NCBI GenBank assembly: GCA_036563805.1
Contig: DATCLS010000058.1
Location: forward strand, 62,001-126,000
Reading direction: 5' to 3'
Length of the DNA: 64,000 nucleotides
Source: DATCLS01 sp036563805
GTDB taxonomy: Bacteria; Actinomycetota; Acidimicrobiia; Acidimicrobiales; VFJN01
Shown: one piece after another, positions 15,716 through 23,566 of the stretch
Numbering within the stretch: the stretch's first letter is position 1
Layout of the letters: every line of letters begins with the position of its first letter
Translations under genes and position numbers: made by a program
Notes under the pieces: model-generated
The model's input: the letters and a program-made list of their open reading frames with translations, nothing else
Told to the model about the DNA's origin: nothing
The model's database searches: none

Positions 15716-16108
15716 CTACCCGGTGGGGGCGGGGACCAGCGTGTACGGCACGACGGTGACCGGGCCGGTGCCGATGCGGCAGTGGGCCTCGACCGTGCCG
15801 TAGTCGGGCAGGTCGAGCTCGGCCCGGACCAGGCGGTAGGTGAACTTGCCCGGCTCCACTTGCAGCGGCTGGACGTTGCGGGCGATCTGCTCGCCGTCGC
15901 GGCGGAACACGACCTCGAGCACGCCGGTCCCGGGGTCGTCGGGCGGGCAGCGGACCAGCACGACGAGGTGCGGCGCCATGGTCACCGGCGGCGGCGACGG
16001 CGCCGCCGCGGAGAAGTGCACGCCGGTGAGGTCGATCAGGGTCGGACCGCCGTCGAACGCCTGGCGGAGGTCGATCCCCTCGACGAACACGGACGCGACG
16101 ATGTCCAT
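15716..16108 (-). CDS. Hypothetical protein (130 aa) paired with FIST gene
   Basis: This is an all-beta-looking protein: MDIVASVFVEG, then TLIDLTGVHFSA, HLVVLVRCPPDD, LEVVFRRDGEQIARN, KFTYRLVRAELDLPDYGTVEAHC and TVVPYTLVP. No signal peptide or membrane helix is visible. It resembles small actinobacterial beta-sandwich proteins of unknown role, and I cannot name the family with confidence. ATG 16108 is preferred over longer readings because TAGGGT ends 7 bases upstream and the upstream residues are low-complexity. The FIST gene starts 10 bases after its stop. Confidence 0.6.
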   Translation of the reverse strand: MDIVASVFVEGIDLRQAFDGGPTLIDLTGVHFSAAAPSPPPVTMAPHLVVLVRCPPDDPGTGVLEVVFRRDGEQIARNVQPLQVEPGKFTYRLVRAELDLPDYGTVEAHCRIGTGPVTVVPYTLVPAPTG

Positions 16109-16115
16109 GCGGGCG

Positions 16116-16121
16116 ACCCTA
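16116..16121 (-). promoter_or_regulatory. -10 hexamer TAGGGT of the 130-aa/FIST unit
   Basis: On the minus strand TAGGGT ends 7 bases before ATG 16108, a leaderless layout. Confidence 0.5.
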
Positions 16122-16281
16122 TCCCGCGCCACGTCCCGCCCCGCACCGACGCGGCGGGCCGGGCGGACGGGACGGGGGCGGGGCCGGAGACCCGCTGACG
16201 GGTCACCGCGACGGGCGCCGCGAAGGGACCCACGGCGGGCCACCACGGCGTGCTCGCCGGAGGCTTGCCGACGAGCGCCGG

Positions 16282-17043
16282 TCAGGCGGCGCGGGCCGGC
16301 TGGCGGGGCTTGCGGACCGGCGGCCGCTCGTGGCGCACGGTGGCGTGGCCGAGCCTCCGCAGCAGGCGGACGACCGGCCAGGCCGGGTCGATCTCACCCC
16401 GGCGGTGGGCCAGCCGGCCCACGGTCGGCGCCGCGTGGTGGTTGTTGTGGAGGCCCTCGCCGGCGGTCAGCCAGGCGAGCCACTGCAGGTTGGTGGCCGT
16501 GTTGTCGTAGGGCCGGCGACCGAACGTGTGGGCCATGGCGTTCACGGCGGCGTTGGTCGCCAGGTAGGCCACGATGTGGAACAGGCCGGCGACCACGCCC
16601 CACACGGGCCCGAGCAGCAGGATCAGCACGGTGAACGTGATGCCGAGGCCGAGCCAGGCCCGGTCGAACAGCACCCGGTCCCACCGGTCGCGGCGGACGT
16701 CGCGGGCGTAGCGGGGGACGGTGACCCCGTCGCGGGCGCAGCGCCGGTACAGCGCGGCGTTGGTGAGCTGGACGCGCACCCAGCCGAGCAGGCGGGGGGA
16801 GTGCGGGTCGCCCTCGACGTCGGTGAAGGCGTGGTGCCGGCGGTGGACGGCGGCCCACTCGCGGGGCTTGATGCCCGTCGTGAGCCAGATCACCACCCGG
16901 CTCGCGAACGTCACGGTCGGCGAGAGGCTGATGGCCCGGTGGGCCAGCGCTCGGTGCAGGTAGAGGGTGGTGGCCAGGTTGGCCAACTGGCTGAGGGCGA
17001 AGCCCACGACCAGTGCGAGGAATGCGTGATAGATGATGAACAC
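16282..17043 (-). CDS. Membrane acyl-CoA (fatty acid) desaturase
   Basis: This 253-residue membrane di-iron enzyme would insert a double bond in acyl chains. All three His boxes of the stearoyl-CoA desaturase-like group are present: HRALAH (30-35), HRRHH (67-71) and HNNHH (199-203). About four hydrophobic segments surround them (4-28, 45-60, 130-150 and 153-172). It is shorter than typical 300-residue enzymes but complete at the motifs. The start is GTG 17043. A TetR-type operator lies 12-27 bases upstream and the TetR gene is divergent, so repression by that regulator is likely and would tie membrane fluidity to an acyl ligand. Confidence 0.85.
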   Translation of the reverse strand: MFIIYHAFLALVVGFALSQLANLATTLYLHRALAHRAISLSPTVTFASRVVIWLTTGIKPREWAAVHRRHHAFTDVEGDPHSPRLLGWVRVQLTNAALYRRCARDGVTVPRYARDVRRDRWDRVLFDRAWLGLGITFTVLILLLGPVWGVVAGLFHIVAYLATNAAVNAMAHTFGRRPYDNTATNLQWLAWLTAGEGLHNNHHAAPTVGRLAHRRGEIDPAWPVVRLLRRLGHATVRHERPPVRKPRQPARAA

Positions 17044-17054
17044 CAGACTACCTA

Positions 17055-17070
17055 CCTACCTGTCGGTAGG
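17055..17070. promoter_or_regulatory. TetR-type operator between desaturase and TetR gene
   Basis: CCTACCTGTCGGTAGG is an inverted repeat of CCTACC/GGTAGG around TGTC. Extra copies of the CTAC unit precede it at 17047-17056. It sits 12-27 bases upstream of the desaturase start and about 70 bases upstream of the TetR -10. Binding there would block the desaturase promoter or ribosome access. Confidence 0.55.
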
Positions 17071-17136
17071 CACGGGATCCGCGCTGTGACCTTGTGCACG
17101 CGTACATATGTCTGCGTACGGCGCGCAGAACACCGA

Positions 17137-17142
17137 TACCCT
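17137..17142 (+). promoter_or_regulatory. -10 hexamer TACCCT of the TetR gene
   Basis: TACCCT ends 8 bases before GTG 17151. This supports that start over the longer reading from 17094. Confidence 0.45.
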
Positions 17143-17150
17143 GCCGGGCG

Positions 17151-17777
17151 GTGGCAACCGTCAGTGGCGAAACTGGTTCGACACGCGCGTTGATCCTGGC
17201 CGAGGCGCGTCATTGCTTTGCCGAGCATGGCTACGAGGGCACCTCCCTCAACGACATCGCGGCCGGCGTCGGGATCCGTCGGGCCAGCCTGCTGCATCAC
17301 TTCCCCAGCAAGGAGGCCGTCTACCGGGCAGTCTTCGAGCGGGCGCTGTCCGACTGGGCCGAGACGATGGAGCAGGCCATCCGCCAGGGCGAGTCGCCCG
17401 AGGGTGAGGGGTGGACGCACGTCGATCGCATCCTCACCGCCACCGTGCGGTGGTTCGCCGAGAACCCCGACTTCGTGCGGCTCGTGCGCCGCGAGGCGCT
17501 GGACGACGGTGCCCACCTCGGCTTCGACCTCGGCGCCGCGCTCCGACCCTGGTTCCAGCGGGCCATCGCCTACTTCGAGCGCGAGATGGGGGCGGGGCGG
17601 CTGCGCAAGCACGACCCCGAGCAGCTCGTGATCAGCGGGTACGGGGCCATCCTCAACTACTTCAGCGACGTCCACTTCCTCCGCGGCCTGCTCGACCGCG
17701 ACCCGATGGCCGAGGAGGCGCTCGAGGCCCGGATCCACTCGATCCGCGAGTTCTTCCGGGCGGCGCTCGAGCCCTAG
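17151..17777 (+). CDS. TetR-family regulator
   Basis: This 208-residue repressor has an N-terminal helix-turn-helix at about 9-55 (LAEARHCFAEHGYEGTSLND, IAAGVGIRRASLLHHFPSKE). A helical ligand and dimer domain follows, with WFAENPDFVRLVRREALDDG and FFRAALEP at the end. It is divergent from the desaturase and next to an operator palindrome. It lies 11 bases ahead of the acyl-CoA synthetase genes, so an acyl-CoA ligand is plausible. The TAG stop is shared with the promoter hexamer of the next gene. GTG 17151 is chosen over 17094 because of the upstream TACCCT. Confidence 0.85.
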   Translation: MATVSGETGSTRALILAEARHCFAEHGYEGTSLNDIAAGVGIRRASLLHHFPSKEAVYRAVFERALSDWAETMEQAIRQGESPEGEGWTHVDRILTATVRWFAENPDFVRLVRREALDDGAHLGFDLGAALRPWFQRAIAYFEREMGAGRLRKHDPEQLVISGYGAILNYFSDVHFLRGLLDRDPMAEEALEARIHSIREFFRAALEP

Positions 17778-17780
17778 ATT
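17775..17780 (+). promoter_or_regulatory. -10 hexamer TAGATT, overlapping the TetR stop codon
   Basis: The TAG stop of the TetR gene is the first half of TAGATT, which ends 8 bases before ATG 17789. The synthetase genes can therefore be transcribed apart from the regulator. Confidence 0.4.
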
Positions 17781-17788
17781 CCCCGGGC

Positions 17789-18430
17789 ATGCCGACCCTG
17801 TCCGAGGCCGCGTCCAAGGAGTTGCTGGGGGCGTTCGGGGTGCCGTTCCCGGACGAGCGGGTGGTGAGCACCGCCGAGGAGGCGACACGGGCGGCCGACG
17901 AGATCGGCTACCCCGTGGTCGTCAAACTCGGGGGCGACGCCATCGCCCACAAGACGGAGCGGGGCCTCGTCCGGCTCGGGCTGGGCTCGGCCGACGCCGT
18001 GCGCGACGCCGCCACCGCCCTGCTCGCCGCCGCCCGCCCCGAGGACGGCGAGGTCCACCTGCTGGTGGCGCCGATGCTACGGGCCACCCGGGAGCTGATC
18101 GCCGGCCTGGCCGACGACCCCCAGTTCGGCATGACCGTGATGCTCGGCGTCGGGGGCGTCCTCGCCGAGGCGGTCGCCGACGTGAGCTTCCGGCTGGTGC
18201 CGATCGACCGGGTCGACGCCGAGGAGATGGTCGACGACCTGCGGCTCCAGGCGCTGCTCGCGCCGTTCCGGGGCGAGCCGGCCGTCGACCGGGCCGCGGT
18301 GGCCGACGTGCTGGTGGCGCTGTCCGAGGCTGCCGGACAGCGGCCCGACATCGCCTCGGCCGACCTCAACCCCCTGCTGATCGTCGACGGGCGGCCGGTG
18401 GCGGTCGACGCCCTCGTGGAGGTGCGGTGA
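17789..18430 (+). CDS. ATP-grasp (beta) part of ADP-forming acyl-CoA synthetase
   Basis: This 213-residue protein matches the ATP-grasp subunit of ADP-forming acetate-CoA ligases (ATP-grasp_5). It has GYPVVVKLGGDAIAHKTERGLVRLGL at about 40-65, LVAPMLRATRELIAGLADDPQFG and the loop GVGGVLAEAVADVSFRLVPID. Near the C terminus comes ADLNPLLIVDGRPVAVDALVEV. It would bind ATP and carry the phosphoryl-His step with the next gene product. The two genes overlap by one base (TGATG), and they encode the split halves of an enzyme that is a fusion in many bacteria. Acyl-CoA substrate preference is unknown. Confidence 0.85.
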   Translation: MPTLSEAASKELLGAFGVPFPDERVVSTAEEATRAADEIGYPVVVKLGGDAIAHKTERGLVRLGLGSADAVRDAATALLAAARPEDGEVHLLVAPMLRATRELIAGLADDPQFGMTVMLGVGGVLAEAVADVSFRLVPIDRVDAEEMVDDLRLQALLAPFRGEPAVDRAAVADVLVALSEAAGQRPDIASADLNPLLIVDGRPVAVDALVEVR

Positions 18431-19959
18431 TGGCGAGCACGACCGACGCGGCGGGCACGGCCCGGAACGCCGGCGCCACCGGCGCTGCCGGGATCGACAC
18501 CGCCCGGTTCCGGGCCCTGTTCGAGCCCCGGGGCGTGCTCGTGGCCGGCGCCTCGACCCACCCGGGCAAGTTCGGCTTCGTCAGCCTCCACAACATCCTG
18601 GCCTGCGGCTATCCGGGCAAGGTGTTCGCCACCAACCGCGACGGCGCCGAGGTGCTGGGCGTCCGGACGGTGACCGACGTCGAGCAGCTACCCGAGGGCG
18701 AGATCGACCTCGTGTTCGTGTGCACGCCGGCCAGCGCCAACATCGAGCTGCTCCGGGCGTGCGCCAGGAAGGGCATCACCGCCGCCTTCGTCGCCTCGGC
18801 CGGCTACGGCGAGGCGGGGGAGGAGGGCCGCCGCGCCCAGGACGAGCTGGTGGCGGTGGCCAACGAGCTCGGCATCCTGCTGGCCGGCCCCAACGGCCAG
18901 GGCGTGGTGTCGCCGCCGGCCGGGCTGTGCGCCCAGATCGTCGCCCCCTACCCGCCGGCCGGCCACATCGCCATCGCCAGCCAGTCGGGCAACTTCGTCT
19001 CGTCGTTCGAGAACTACGCCCAGCTCACCGGCGTCGGGGTCAGCCGGGCCGTGTCGGCCGGCAACGCCGCCGCCGTCACCGTCCCCGACTACCTGGCCTA
19101 CTTCGCCGACGACCCGGAGACCAAGGTGTCGCTCGCCTACGTCGAGAGCGTGGGCGACGGCCGGGCCTTCTACGAGCGGCTGCGGCGGCTGGCCGAGCGC
19201 AAGCCGATCGTGCTGGTCAAGGGCGGCGCCACGGCCGGGGGCCAGCGGGCCGCAGCCAGCCACACGGGCGCCCTGGCGGCCGACGACACGGTGTTCGACG
19301 GCGTGTGCCGCCAGGCCGGCGTCACGCGCGTCGCCACGGTCGAGCAGGCCTACGAGGTGGCCGCGACGTTCGCCACCCAGCCCCTGCCGCGCGGCAACCG
19401 GGTGGCGGTCGTGACGACCGCCGGCGGGTGGGGCGTGGTCACCGCGGATGCCCTCGCCGACTCGAGCCTCGAGCTGATCCCGTTGCCCGACGACCTGCGG
19501 ACCGCCATCGACGCCGAGCTGCCGCCCCGGTGGAGCCGCAACAACCCCATCGACATGGCCGGGGGCGAGACCCGCGACACGGTGCCCAAGGTCCTCGACC
19601 TGGTGGCCTCGCACGAGGCGGTCGACGCCGTCATCTTCCTCGGGATGGGCATCCAGTCGAACCAGGCCCGCCTGATGCGGGAGGGGCCGTTCTACCCCGA
19701 CCACGGGCTGGAGCGGATCGTCGCCTACCACGAGCGCCAGGACGCCCGGTTCGCCGAGGCCGCGGTCGAGGTCAGCGAGCGGACCGGCAAGCCGGTCCTG
19801 GTGGCCACCGAGCTGGCCGTGACGTCGCCCGGCAACCCGGGCCCGGCCGCGACCCGGGCCGCCGGCCGGCTGTGCTATCCATCCGCCAACCGGGCCGTGG
19901 CCGCACTCGACCACCTGTGGCGCCGGGCACGGTGGCTGCAACGCCGCCACCTTCTGTAG
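18430..19959 (+). CDS. CoA-binding/ligase (alpha) part of ADP-forming acyl-CoA synthetase
   Basis: This 509-residue protein has a CoA-binding domain (FEPRGVLVAGASTHPGKFGF, IDLVFVCTPA) and two succinyl-CoA-ligase-like domains. The phosphorylated active-site His lies in AASHTGALAADDTVFDGVC near residue 278, followed by QAGVTRV, the family hallmark. VAVVTTAGGWGVVTADALAD is the start of the flavodoxin-like ligase domain. It would make acyl-CoA, or release acid plus ATP, with the beta part encoded just upstream. ATG 18430 is used; GTG 18427 is an equal in-frame choice. A 55-base gap separates it from dacB. Confidence 0.85.
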   Translation: MASTTDAAGTARNAGATGAAGIDTARFRALFEPRGVLVAGASTHPGKFGFVSLHNILACGYPGKVFATNRDGAEVLGVRTVTDVEQLPEGEIDLVFVCTPASANIELLRACARKGITAAFVASAGYGEAGEEGRRAQDELVAVANELGILLAGPNGQGVVSPPAGLCAQIVAPYPPAGHIAIASQSGNFVSSFENYAQLTGVGVSRAVSAGNAAAVTVPDYLAYFADDPETKVSLAYVESVGDGRAFYERLRRLAERKPIVLVKGGATAGGQRAAASHTGALAADDTVFDGVCRQAGVTRVATVEQAYEVAATFATQPLPRGNRVAVVTTAGGWGVVTADALADSSLELIPLPDDLRTAIDAELPPRWSRNNPIDMAGGETRDTVPKVLDLVASHEAVDAVIFLGMGIQSNQARLMREGPFYPDHGLERIVAYHERQDARFAEAAVEVSERTGKPVLVATELAVTSPGNPGPAATRAAGRLCYPSANRAVAALDHLWRRARWLQRRHLL

Positions 19960-20014
19960 CGCGGGCCCGCCGACGCCGCGGGACCTCGGGGACCAGGGAT
20001 CGAACGACGGAGAG

Positions 20015-21670
20015 ATGAGCGGGCACGACGACCGGCCGCGGCACATGGCGCCCAAGCCCTCTCGGCTCGCCGCGCTGCGGGGGGTGGGCCGTCAGCGGGG
20101 AGCGCGGGCGGCGGGCGGCGCCCGCCGCGCCGGCGGGGCGCGGGGTGGCGCGGGCTCACCGGACGGCCCGGGCGACGCCGGCGCCACCCGGCTGCCGGAC
20201 GTGCGGCGGTGGCTGCTGCCGGCCGGGCTGGCGCTCGCCGGCCTGGTGACGGGCGGAGCGGCGTTCGCCCTCGACGGCGACGCCACCGCGAGCGCGGTGG
20301 GCAGCGACGACGCCGCGGTGGCCACGCCCGTCCTGTCCGCCCGGCGGGTGCCCGAGCTCATCGCCGAGCCCATCTCCCAGCGCCGGCTGGCCGCCGACCT
20401 CGACGCCTGGCTGGCCCAGTCGCCGCCCGACAGCTGCCTGGTCGTCGACGACCGGGGCCAATCGGTCTACGCGCACAACGCCGACACGCCGCTGACCGGC
20501 GCCTCCACCCAGAAGCTGATCACGTCGACGGCGCTGCTGCTCGCTCTCGGGCCCGACGCCCGGCTCGAGACCCGGGTCGTCGCCGCTCAGGCTCCGCGCG
20601 ACGGCGTGGTGGCCGGCGACCTGTACCTGGTCGGCGGCGGCGACGCGCTGCTGTCGACGGCCGCCTGGCGCGACCACTTCCGGCGCCAGCCCCGCACGAT
20701 CGACGACATCGACCAGCTGGCCCGCGCCATCGCGGACGCCGGGGTCCGGCGCGTCGAGGGCAGCGTCGTTGGCGACGGCGACCGCTACGACGATGTGACC
20801 TACCACCCCGACTGGCCCCGCCGGTTCTACGACGACCGCGAGATCGGCCCCATCGGCGGGCTCATGGTCAACGACGGGTTCGCCTCGTTCCCGAGCCCGG
20901 CCAGCCCCGGGGCGCCCACCCTGCCGGCCGAGGAGCCGGCCACCGACGCCGCCGCGGTGCTGACCCGCCTGCTGCGGCAGCACGGCGTCGAGGTCGTCGG
21001 CTCGCCCCGCTCGGGCGACGCCCCGGAGGACGCCACCGAGATCGCGGCGCTGCCCTCCATCCCGGTGCGCGAGATCGTGGCCGAGATGCTCACCGAGAGC
21101 GACAACGAGACGGCCGAGGCCGCGCTCAAGGAGATCGGGCACGCCGAGGCCGGCGAGGGGTCGTGGAGCGCCGGCGCCGCAGCCGCCACCGAGCTGCTGG
21201 CGGAGGCCGGCGTGCCGCTGGACGGCGTGGAGATCGTCGACGGCTCGGGGCTCTCGATCGACAACCGGCTCACCTGCTCCACCCTGGTCGACGTGCTCAC
21301 CCGCCCCGAGACCGGGCCGGTGCTGCGCGAGGGCCTGGCGGTGGCCGGCGAGACCGGCACGCTGGCCGAGCGGTGGGACGGCACGGCGGCCGAGGGGCGC
21401 ATGCGGGCCAAGACCGGGACGCTGCGCAACGTGACCGCGCTGGCCGGCGACATCGAGGTGCGCGACGGCGACCGGGTGACGTTCGCCTACATCGCCAACG
21501 TGCCCGACCCCAACCAGGTCACGGCCGAGCAGGTCGGCCTCACCCGGCTGGCCGAGATCCTCATGGCCTACCCGCAGGGCGTCGACGTGGCCCAGCTCGA
21601 GCCGGCCGCGCCCGTGACCGACGCGGACGGGGCGGCCGAGGCCGCGACCGGCGCGCCGGCGCCCGGCTGA
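20015..21670 (+). CDS. dacB: D-alanyl-D-alanine carboxypeptidase/endopeptidase (PBP4, S13)
   Basis: This 551-residue penicillin-binding protein trims or cleaves peptidoglycan peptides outside the membrane. A basic, Arg/Gly/Ala-rich cytoplasmic N terminus of about 65 residues leads to one membrane anchor (WLLPAGLALAGLVTGGAAFA, about 67-86). The S13 catalytic motifs are complete: STQK with Ser164 and Lys167, SDN at 362-364, and KTG at 466-468. Insertions between SxxK and SxN are as in DacB. ATG 20015 has GGAGAG just upstream. The long charged N terminus is unusual compared with a short signal peptide. Confidence 0.9.
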   Translation: MSGHDDRPRHMAPKPSRLAALRGVGRQRGARAAGGARRAGGARGGAGSPDGPGDAGATRLPDVRRWLLPAGLALAGLVTGGAAFALDGDATASAVGSDDAAVATPVLSARRVPELIAEPISQRRLAADLDAWLAQSPPDSCLVVDDRGQSVYAHNADTPLTGASTQKLITSTALLLALGPDARLETRVVAAQAPRDGVVAGDLYLVGGGDALLSTAAWRDHFRRQPRTIDDIDQLARAIADAGVRRVEGSVVGDGDRYDDVTYHPDWPRRFYDDREIGPIGGLMVNDGFASFPSPASPGAPTLPAEEPATDAAAVLTRLLRQHGVEVVGSPRSGDAPEDATEIAALPSIPVREIVAEMLTESDNETAEAALKEIGHAEAGEGSWSAGAAAATELLAEAGVPLDGVEIVDGSGLSIDNRLTCSTLVDVLTRPETGPVLREGLAVAGETGTLAERWDGTAAEGRMRAKTGTLRNVTALAGDIEVRDGDRVTFAYIANVPDPNQVTAEQVGLTRLAEILMAYPQGVDVAQLEPAAPVTDADGAAEAATGAPAPG

Positions 21671-21712
21671 CCCCGCCGCCGCGCCTCGGCCGCCGCAGGA
21701 CGTCAGCTGCCC

Positions 21713-22159
21713 TCAGGCGCTGACGGTCAGCACCACGACGGCCAGGATGCCGATGACCCAGACGACGAGCAGGATCGTCCCGATGATCCCGCACACCTGG
21801 CCGGCCTTGATCATCTCCTCGCCGGACATGGTCCCGTTGCTGGCGCGGATCTCCTCGAGGGCCCGGTTGCCCTTGGCCCAGGCGATCGGGGCCAGCGGCA
21901 GCAGCAGGCCGCACAGCGCCACCACCGACACGAGCGAGCCGATGCCGAAGCCGGCGATGAGGGCCGTGTCGGGGTGCTCGCGCCTGGGCGGTGGCGGTGG
22001 CCCGTAGCCCCACTGCGGCGGCGGGGGCGGTGGCGGACCCGAGGCCCCCGGGGACGGCGGCGGGCCCCACCCGCCCTGCGGGGCCCCGTACCCGCCCGGC
22101 GGCGGCCCGTACCCCCCTGGCGGCGGCCCGTACGCTCCCGGCGGCGGCTGGTCGCTCAT
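21713..22159 (-). CDS. DUF4190-type membrane protein with Pro/Gly-rich N terminus
   Basis: This 148-residue protein begins with repeats of PPPGGYG and PPPPPP up to about residue 60, then has two membrane segments (about 66-90 and 125-147). Between them lies AWAKGNRALEEIRASNGTMSGEEMIKAG, the conserved part of DUF4190. Such actinobacterial proteins put a flexible Pro-rich arm in the cytoplasm. The function is unknown; protein-protein contact by the arm is a reasonable guess. It is divergent from the LON-domain gene with 41 bases between. Confidence 0.75.
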   Translation of the reverse strand: MSDQPPPGAYGPPPGGYGPPPGGYGAPQGGWGPPPSPGASGPPPPPPPQWGYGPPPPPRREHPDTALIAGFGIGSLVSVVALCGLLLPLAPIAWAKGNRALEEIRASNGTMSGEEMIKAGQVCGIIGTILLVVWVIGILAVVVLTVSA

Positions 22160-22200
22160 GGGGCCCGAGTGTAGGGACGGTGCCGTGCCAGGCTGGGCGC

Positions 22201-22824
22201 ATGCCGGTCCTGCCCATGTTCCCGCTCGGCACCGTGCTGCTGCCCGGCATGGTGCTGCCGCTGCACGTGTTCGAGCCCCGCTACCGCCAGCTGGTGGCCG
22301 ACTGCCGGGCCGGCGCCGGCGAGTTCGGCGTCGTGCTGATCGAGCGCGGCCACGAGGTGGGCGGGGGCGACGTCCGGACCGACGTGGGGACGGTGGCCCG
22401 CATCGTGCAGAGCCGCGACCTGCCCGACGGCCGCCACATCCTGGCCACGGTCGGGACGCGGCGGGTGCGGGTCGAGCGGTGGCTGCCGGACGACCCCTAT
22501 CCCCGGGCCGAGGTCACCGACTGGCCCGACGAGCCCCCGCCCGCCGGCGCCGAGCGGGACGAGCAGCGGGCGCGCCTCCAGGCGCTGGTCCGCCGGGCCG
22601 CGGCGCTGCGCACCGAGCTGGGGGAGCCGGCGCCGCCGGTCGACCTGACGCTGGTCGACGACCCGGTGATGGCCGTGTACCAGGCGGCCCTGGCCGCCGC
22701 CCTCGGGCCGGCCGACCTCTACGACCTGCTGACCGCGTCGACGGTGGCGGAGCGGGCCCGGCAGCTCGAGGAGCTGCTGCGCGACCAGATCGCCGTGTCG
22801 GAGGCGCGGCTCACCGGGCCGTGA
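22201..22824 (+). CDS. LON-substrate-binding-domain protein
   Basis: This 207-residue protein holds only the N-terminal (LAN/PUA-like) domain of Lon. It has LPMFPLGTVLLPGMVLPLHVFEPRYRQLVADC at the start, then EFGVVLIERGHEVGGGD and VGTVARIVQSRDLPDGRHILATVGTRRVRV, followed by a helical part. There is no ATPase or protease domain. Stand-alone members of this family are common in actinobacteria and have no proven role; substrate selection for degradation is a hypothesis. ATG 22201 begins exactly at the domain. Confidence 0.82.
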   Translation: MPVLPMFPLGTVLLPGMVLPLHVFEPRYRQLVADCRAGAGEFGVVLIERGHEVGGGDVRTDVGTVARIVQSRDLPDGRHILATVGTRRVRVERWLPDDPYPRAEVTDWPDEPPPAGAERDEQRARLQALVRRAAALRTELGEPAPPVDLTLVDDPVMAVYQAALAAALGPADLYDLLTASTVAERARQLEELLRDQIAVSEARLTGP

Positions 22825-22943
22825 CCGCGGTGACGGCCGCGACCGGGGTCCCGGGACGGGCCGGGTCCCGGGCCGGGCGGCGCCGGGGCGCGAGGATGTG
22901 TCCCCGGGGGCTCACCCAGGAGCGGTACCGTCCCGTGCTACAA

Positions 22944-22984
22944 CGAACCATTCCGTTCGCCACCAGCCCGTTCGAAGACGAACG
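22944..22984. promoter_or_regulatory. Paired CGAAC/GTTCG palindromes upstream of the 23003 operon
   Basis: CGAAC-6 bases-GTTCG lies at 22944..22959. CGTTCG-AAGA-CGAACG lies at 22969..22984, only 18 bases before the start codon. A TACCGT hexamer at 22926 would put both in the leader. They could be operators or a leader hairpin. The spacing does not match the 14-base actinobacterial SOS box. Confidence 0.35.
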
Positions 22985-23002
22985 ACGAGGGAGCTGATCG
23001 AG

Positions 23003-23329
23003 GTGCCCGAGGCGTCAGCGAAGTCCGTGCCCGAGGTCGCCAGCGAGCTGTTCGAGCTCACCAAGTCCTACGCCCGGCAGGAGACGATCGATCCGCTCAA
23101 GGGGGTCGGGCGCTACCTGGCCTACGGCGTGCTCGGCGCGGTGTCTCTCGGCCTGGGCGTGATCCTGCTCCTGCTGTCCGGCCTGCGGGCGCTGCAGACC
23201 GAGACCGGGTCCACGTTCCAGGGCAACCTGTCGTGGATCCCGTACCTCATCGTGCTGGTGGTCGGCGCCGCGCTCATCGCCCTGGCGCTGTCCCGCATCT
23301 CCCAGAAGAAGCAGAAGGGAAGTCGATGA
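23003..23329 (+). CDS. Small two-helix membrane protein (holin-superfamily-like)
   Basis: This 108-residue protein has a soluble helical head (EVASELFELTKSYARQETIDPLKG) and two membrane segments (YLAYGVLGAVSLGLGVILLL, about 40-60, and YLIVLVVGAALIALALS, about 80-97). It ends in a basic tail. The layout is that of the actinobacterial 'phage holin family' Phage_holin_3_6 proteins, which are mostly chromosomal and of unknown function. GTG 23003 follows GAGGGAG by 9 bases. It overlaps the next gene as ATGA. No phage genes are nearby. Confidence 0.65.
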   Translation: MPEASAKSVPEVASELFELTKSYARQETIDPLKGVGRYLAYGVLGAVSLGLGVILLLLSGLRALQTETGSTFQGNLSWIPYLIVLVVGAALIALALSRISQKKQKGSR

Positions 23330-23550
23330 CGTCGACGACTACGGCGCCGGGCGACCGGGTCACCCGCGACGACCTCGAGGCCAAGATCCGCGAGCTGCAG
23401 GGCGGCGCCCAGGACCAGGTGTCCTCGGCGCGCGGCACGCTGCTCGCCGCGGGCGGCGTCATCGCCGCCATCCTGCTCGTGATCGTGTTCCTGCTGGGCC
23501 GCCGGGCCGGCAAGCAGCGGACGACCATCGTCGAGATCAAGCGGGTCTGA
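23326..23550 (+). CDS. Small single-pass membrane protein (74 aa)
   Basis: This protein has a short polar N terminus with a helix (TRDDLEAKIRELQGGAQ), one membrane segment (LLAAGGVIAAILLVIVFLLG, about 40-59) and a basic end (RRAGKQRTTIVEIKRV). The function is unknown. Its ATG overlaps the upstream stop codon, so translation is coupled. Together with its neighbours it may form a small membrane assembly. Confidence 0.65.
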   Translation: MTSTTTAPGDRVTRDDLEAKIRELQGGAQDQVSSARGTLLAAGGVIAAILLVIVFLLGRRAGKQRTTIVEIKRV

Positions 23551-23566
23551 GGGGCGGGCGGCCGCG

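Noticed and set aside
17045..17050. TAGTCT on the minus strand as -10 of the desaturase gene
   Set aside because: It ends one base before the GTG start, so transcription would begin inside the coding region.
21980..22159. CRISPR-like or tandem DNA repeat
   Set aside because: The repeats are the coding sequence of the PPPGGYG arm of the DUF4190 protein and have no spacers.
22944..22959. SOS (LexA) box reading of CGAAC-6 bases-GTTCG
   Set aside because: The actinobacterial box has four bases between the arms; here there are six, and the gene behind it is not a repair gene.
23003..23329. Prophage remnant suggested by the holin-like protein
   Set aside because: No integrase, capsid, lysin or attachment site is nearby, and base composition matches the neighbours. 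Holin-like membrane proteins are ordinary chromosomal genes in actinobacteria.
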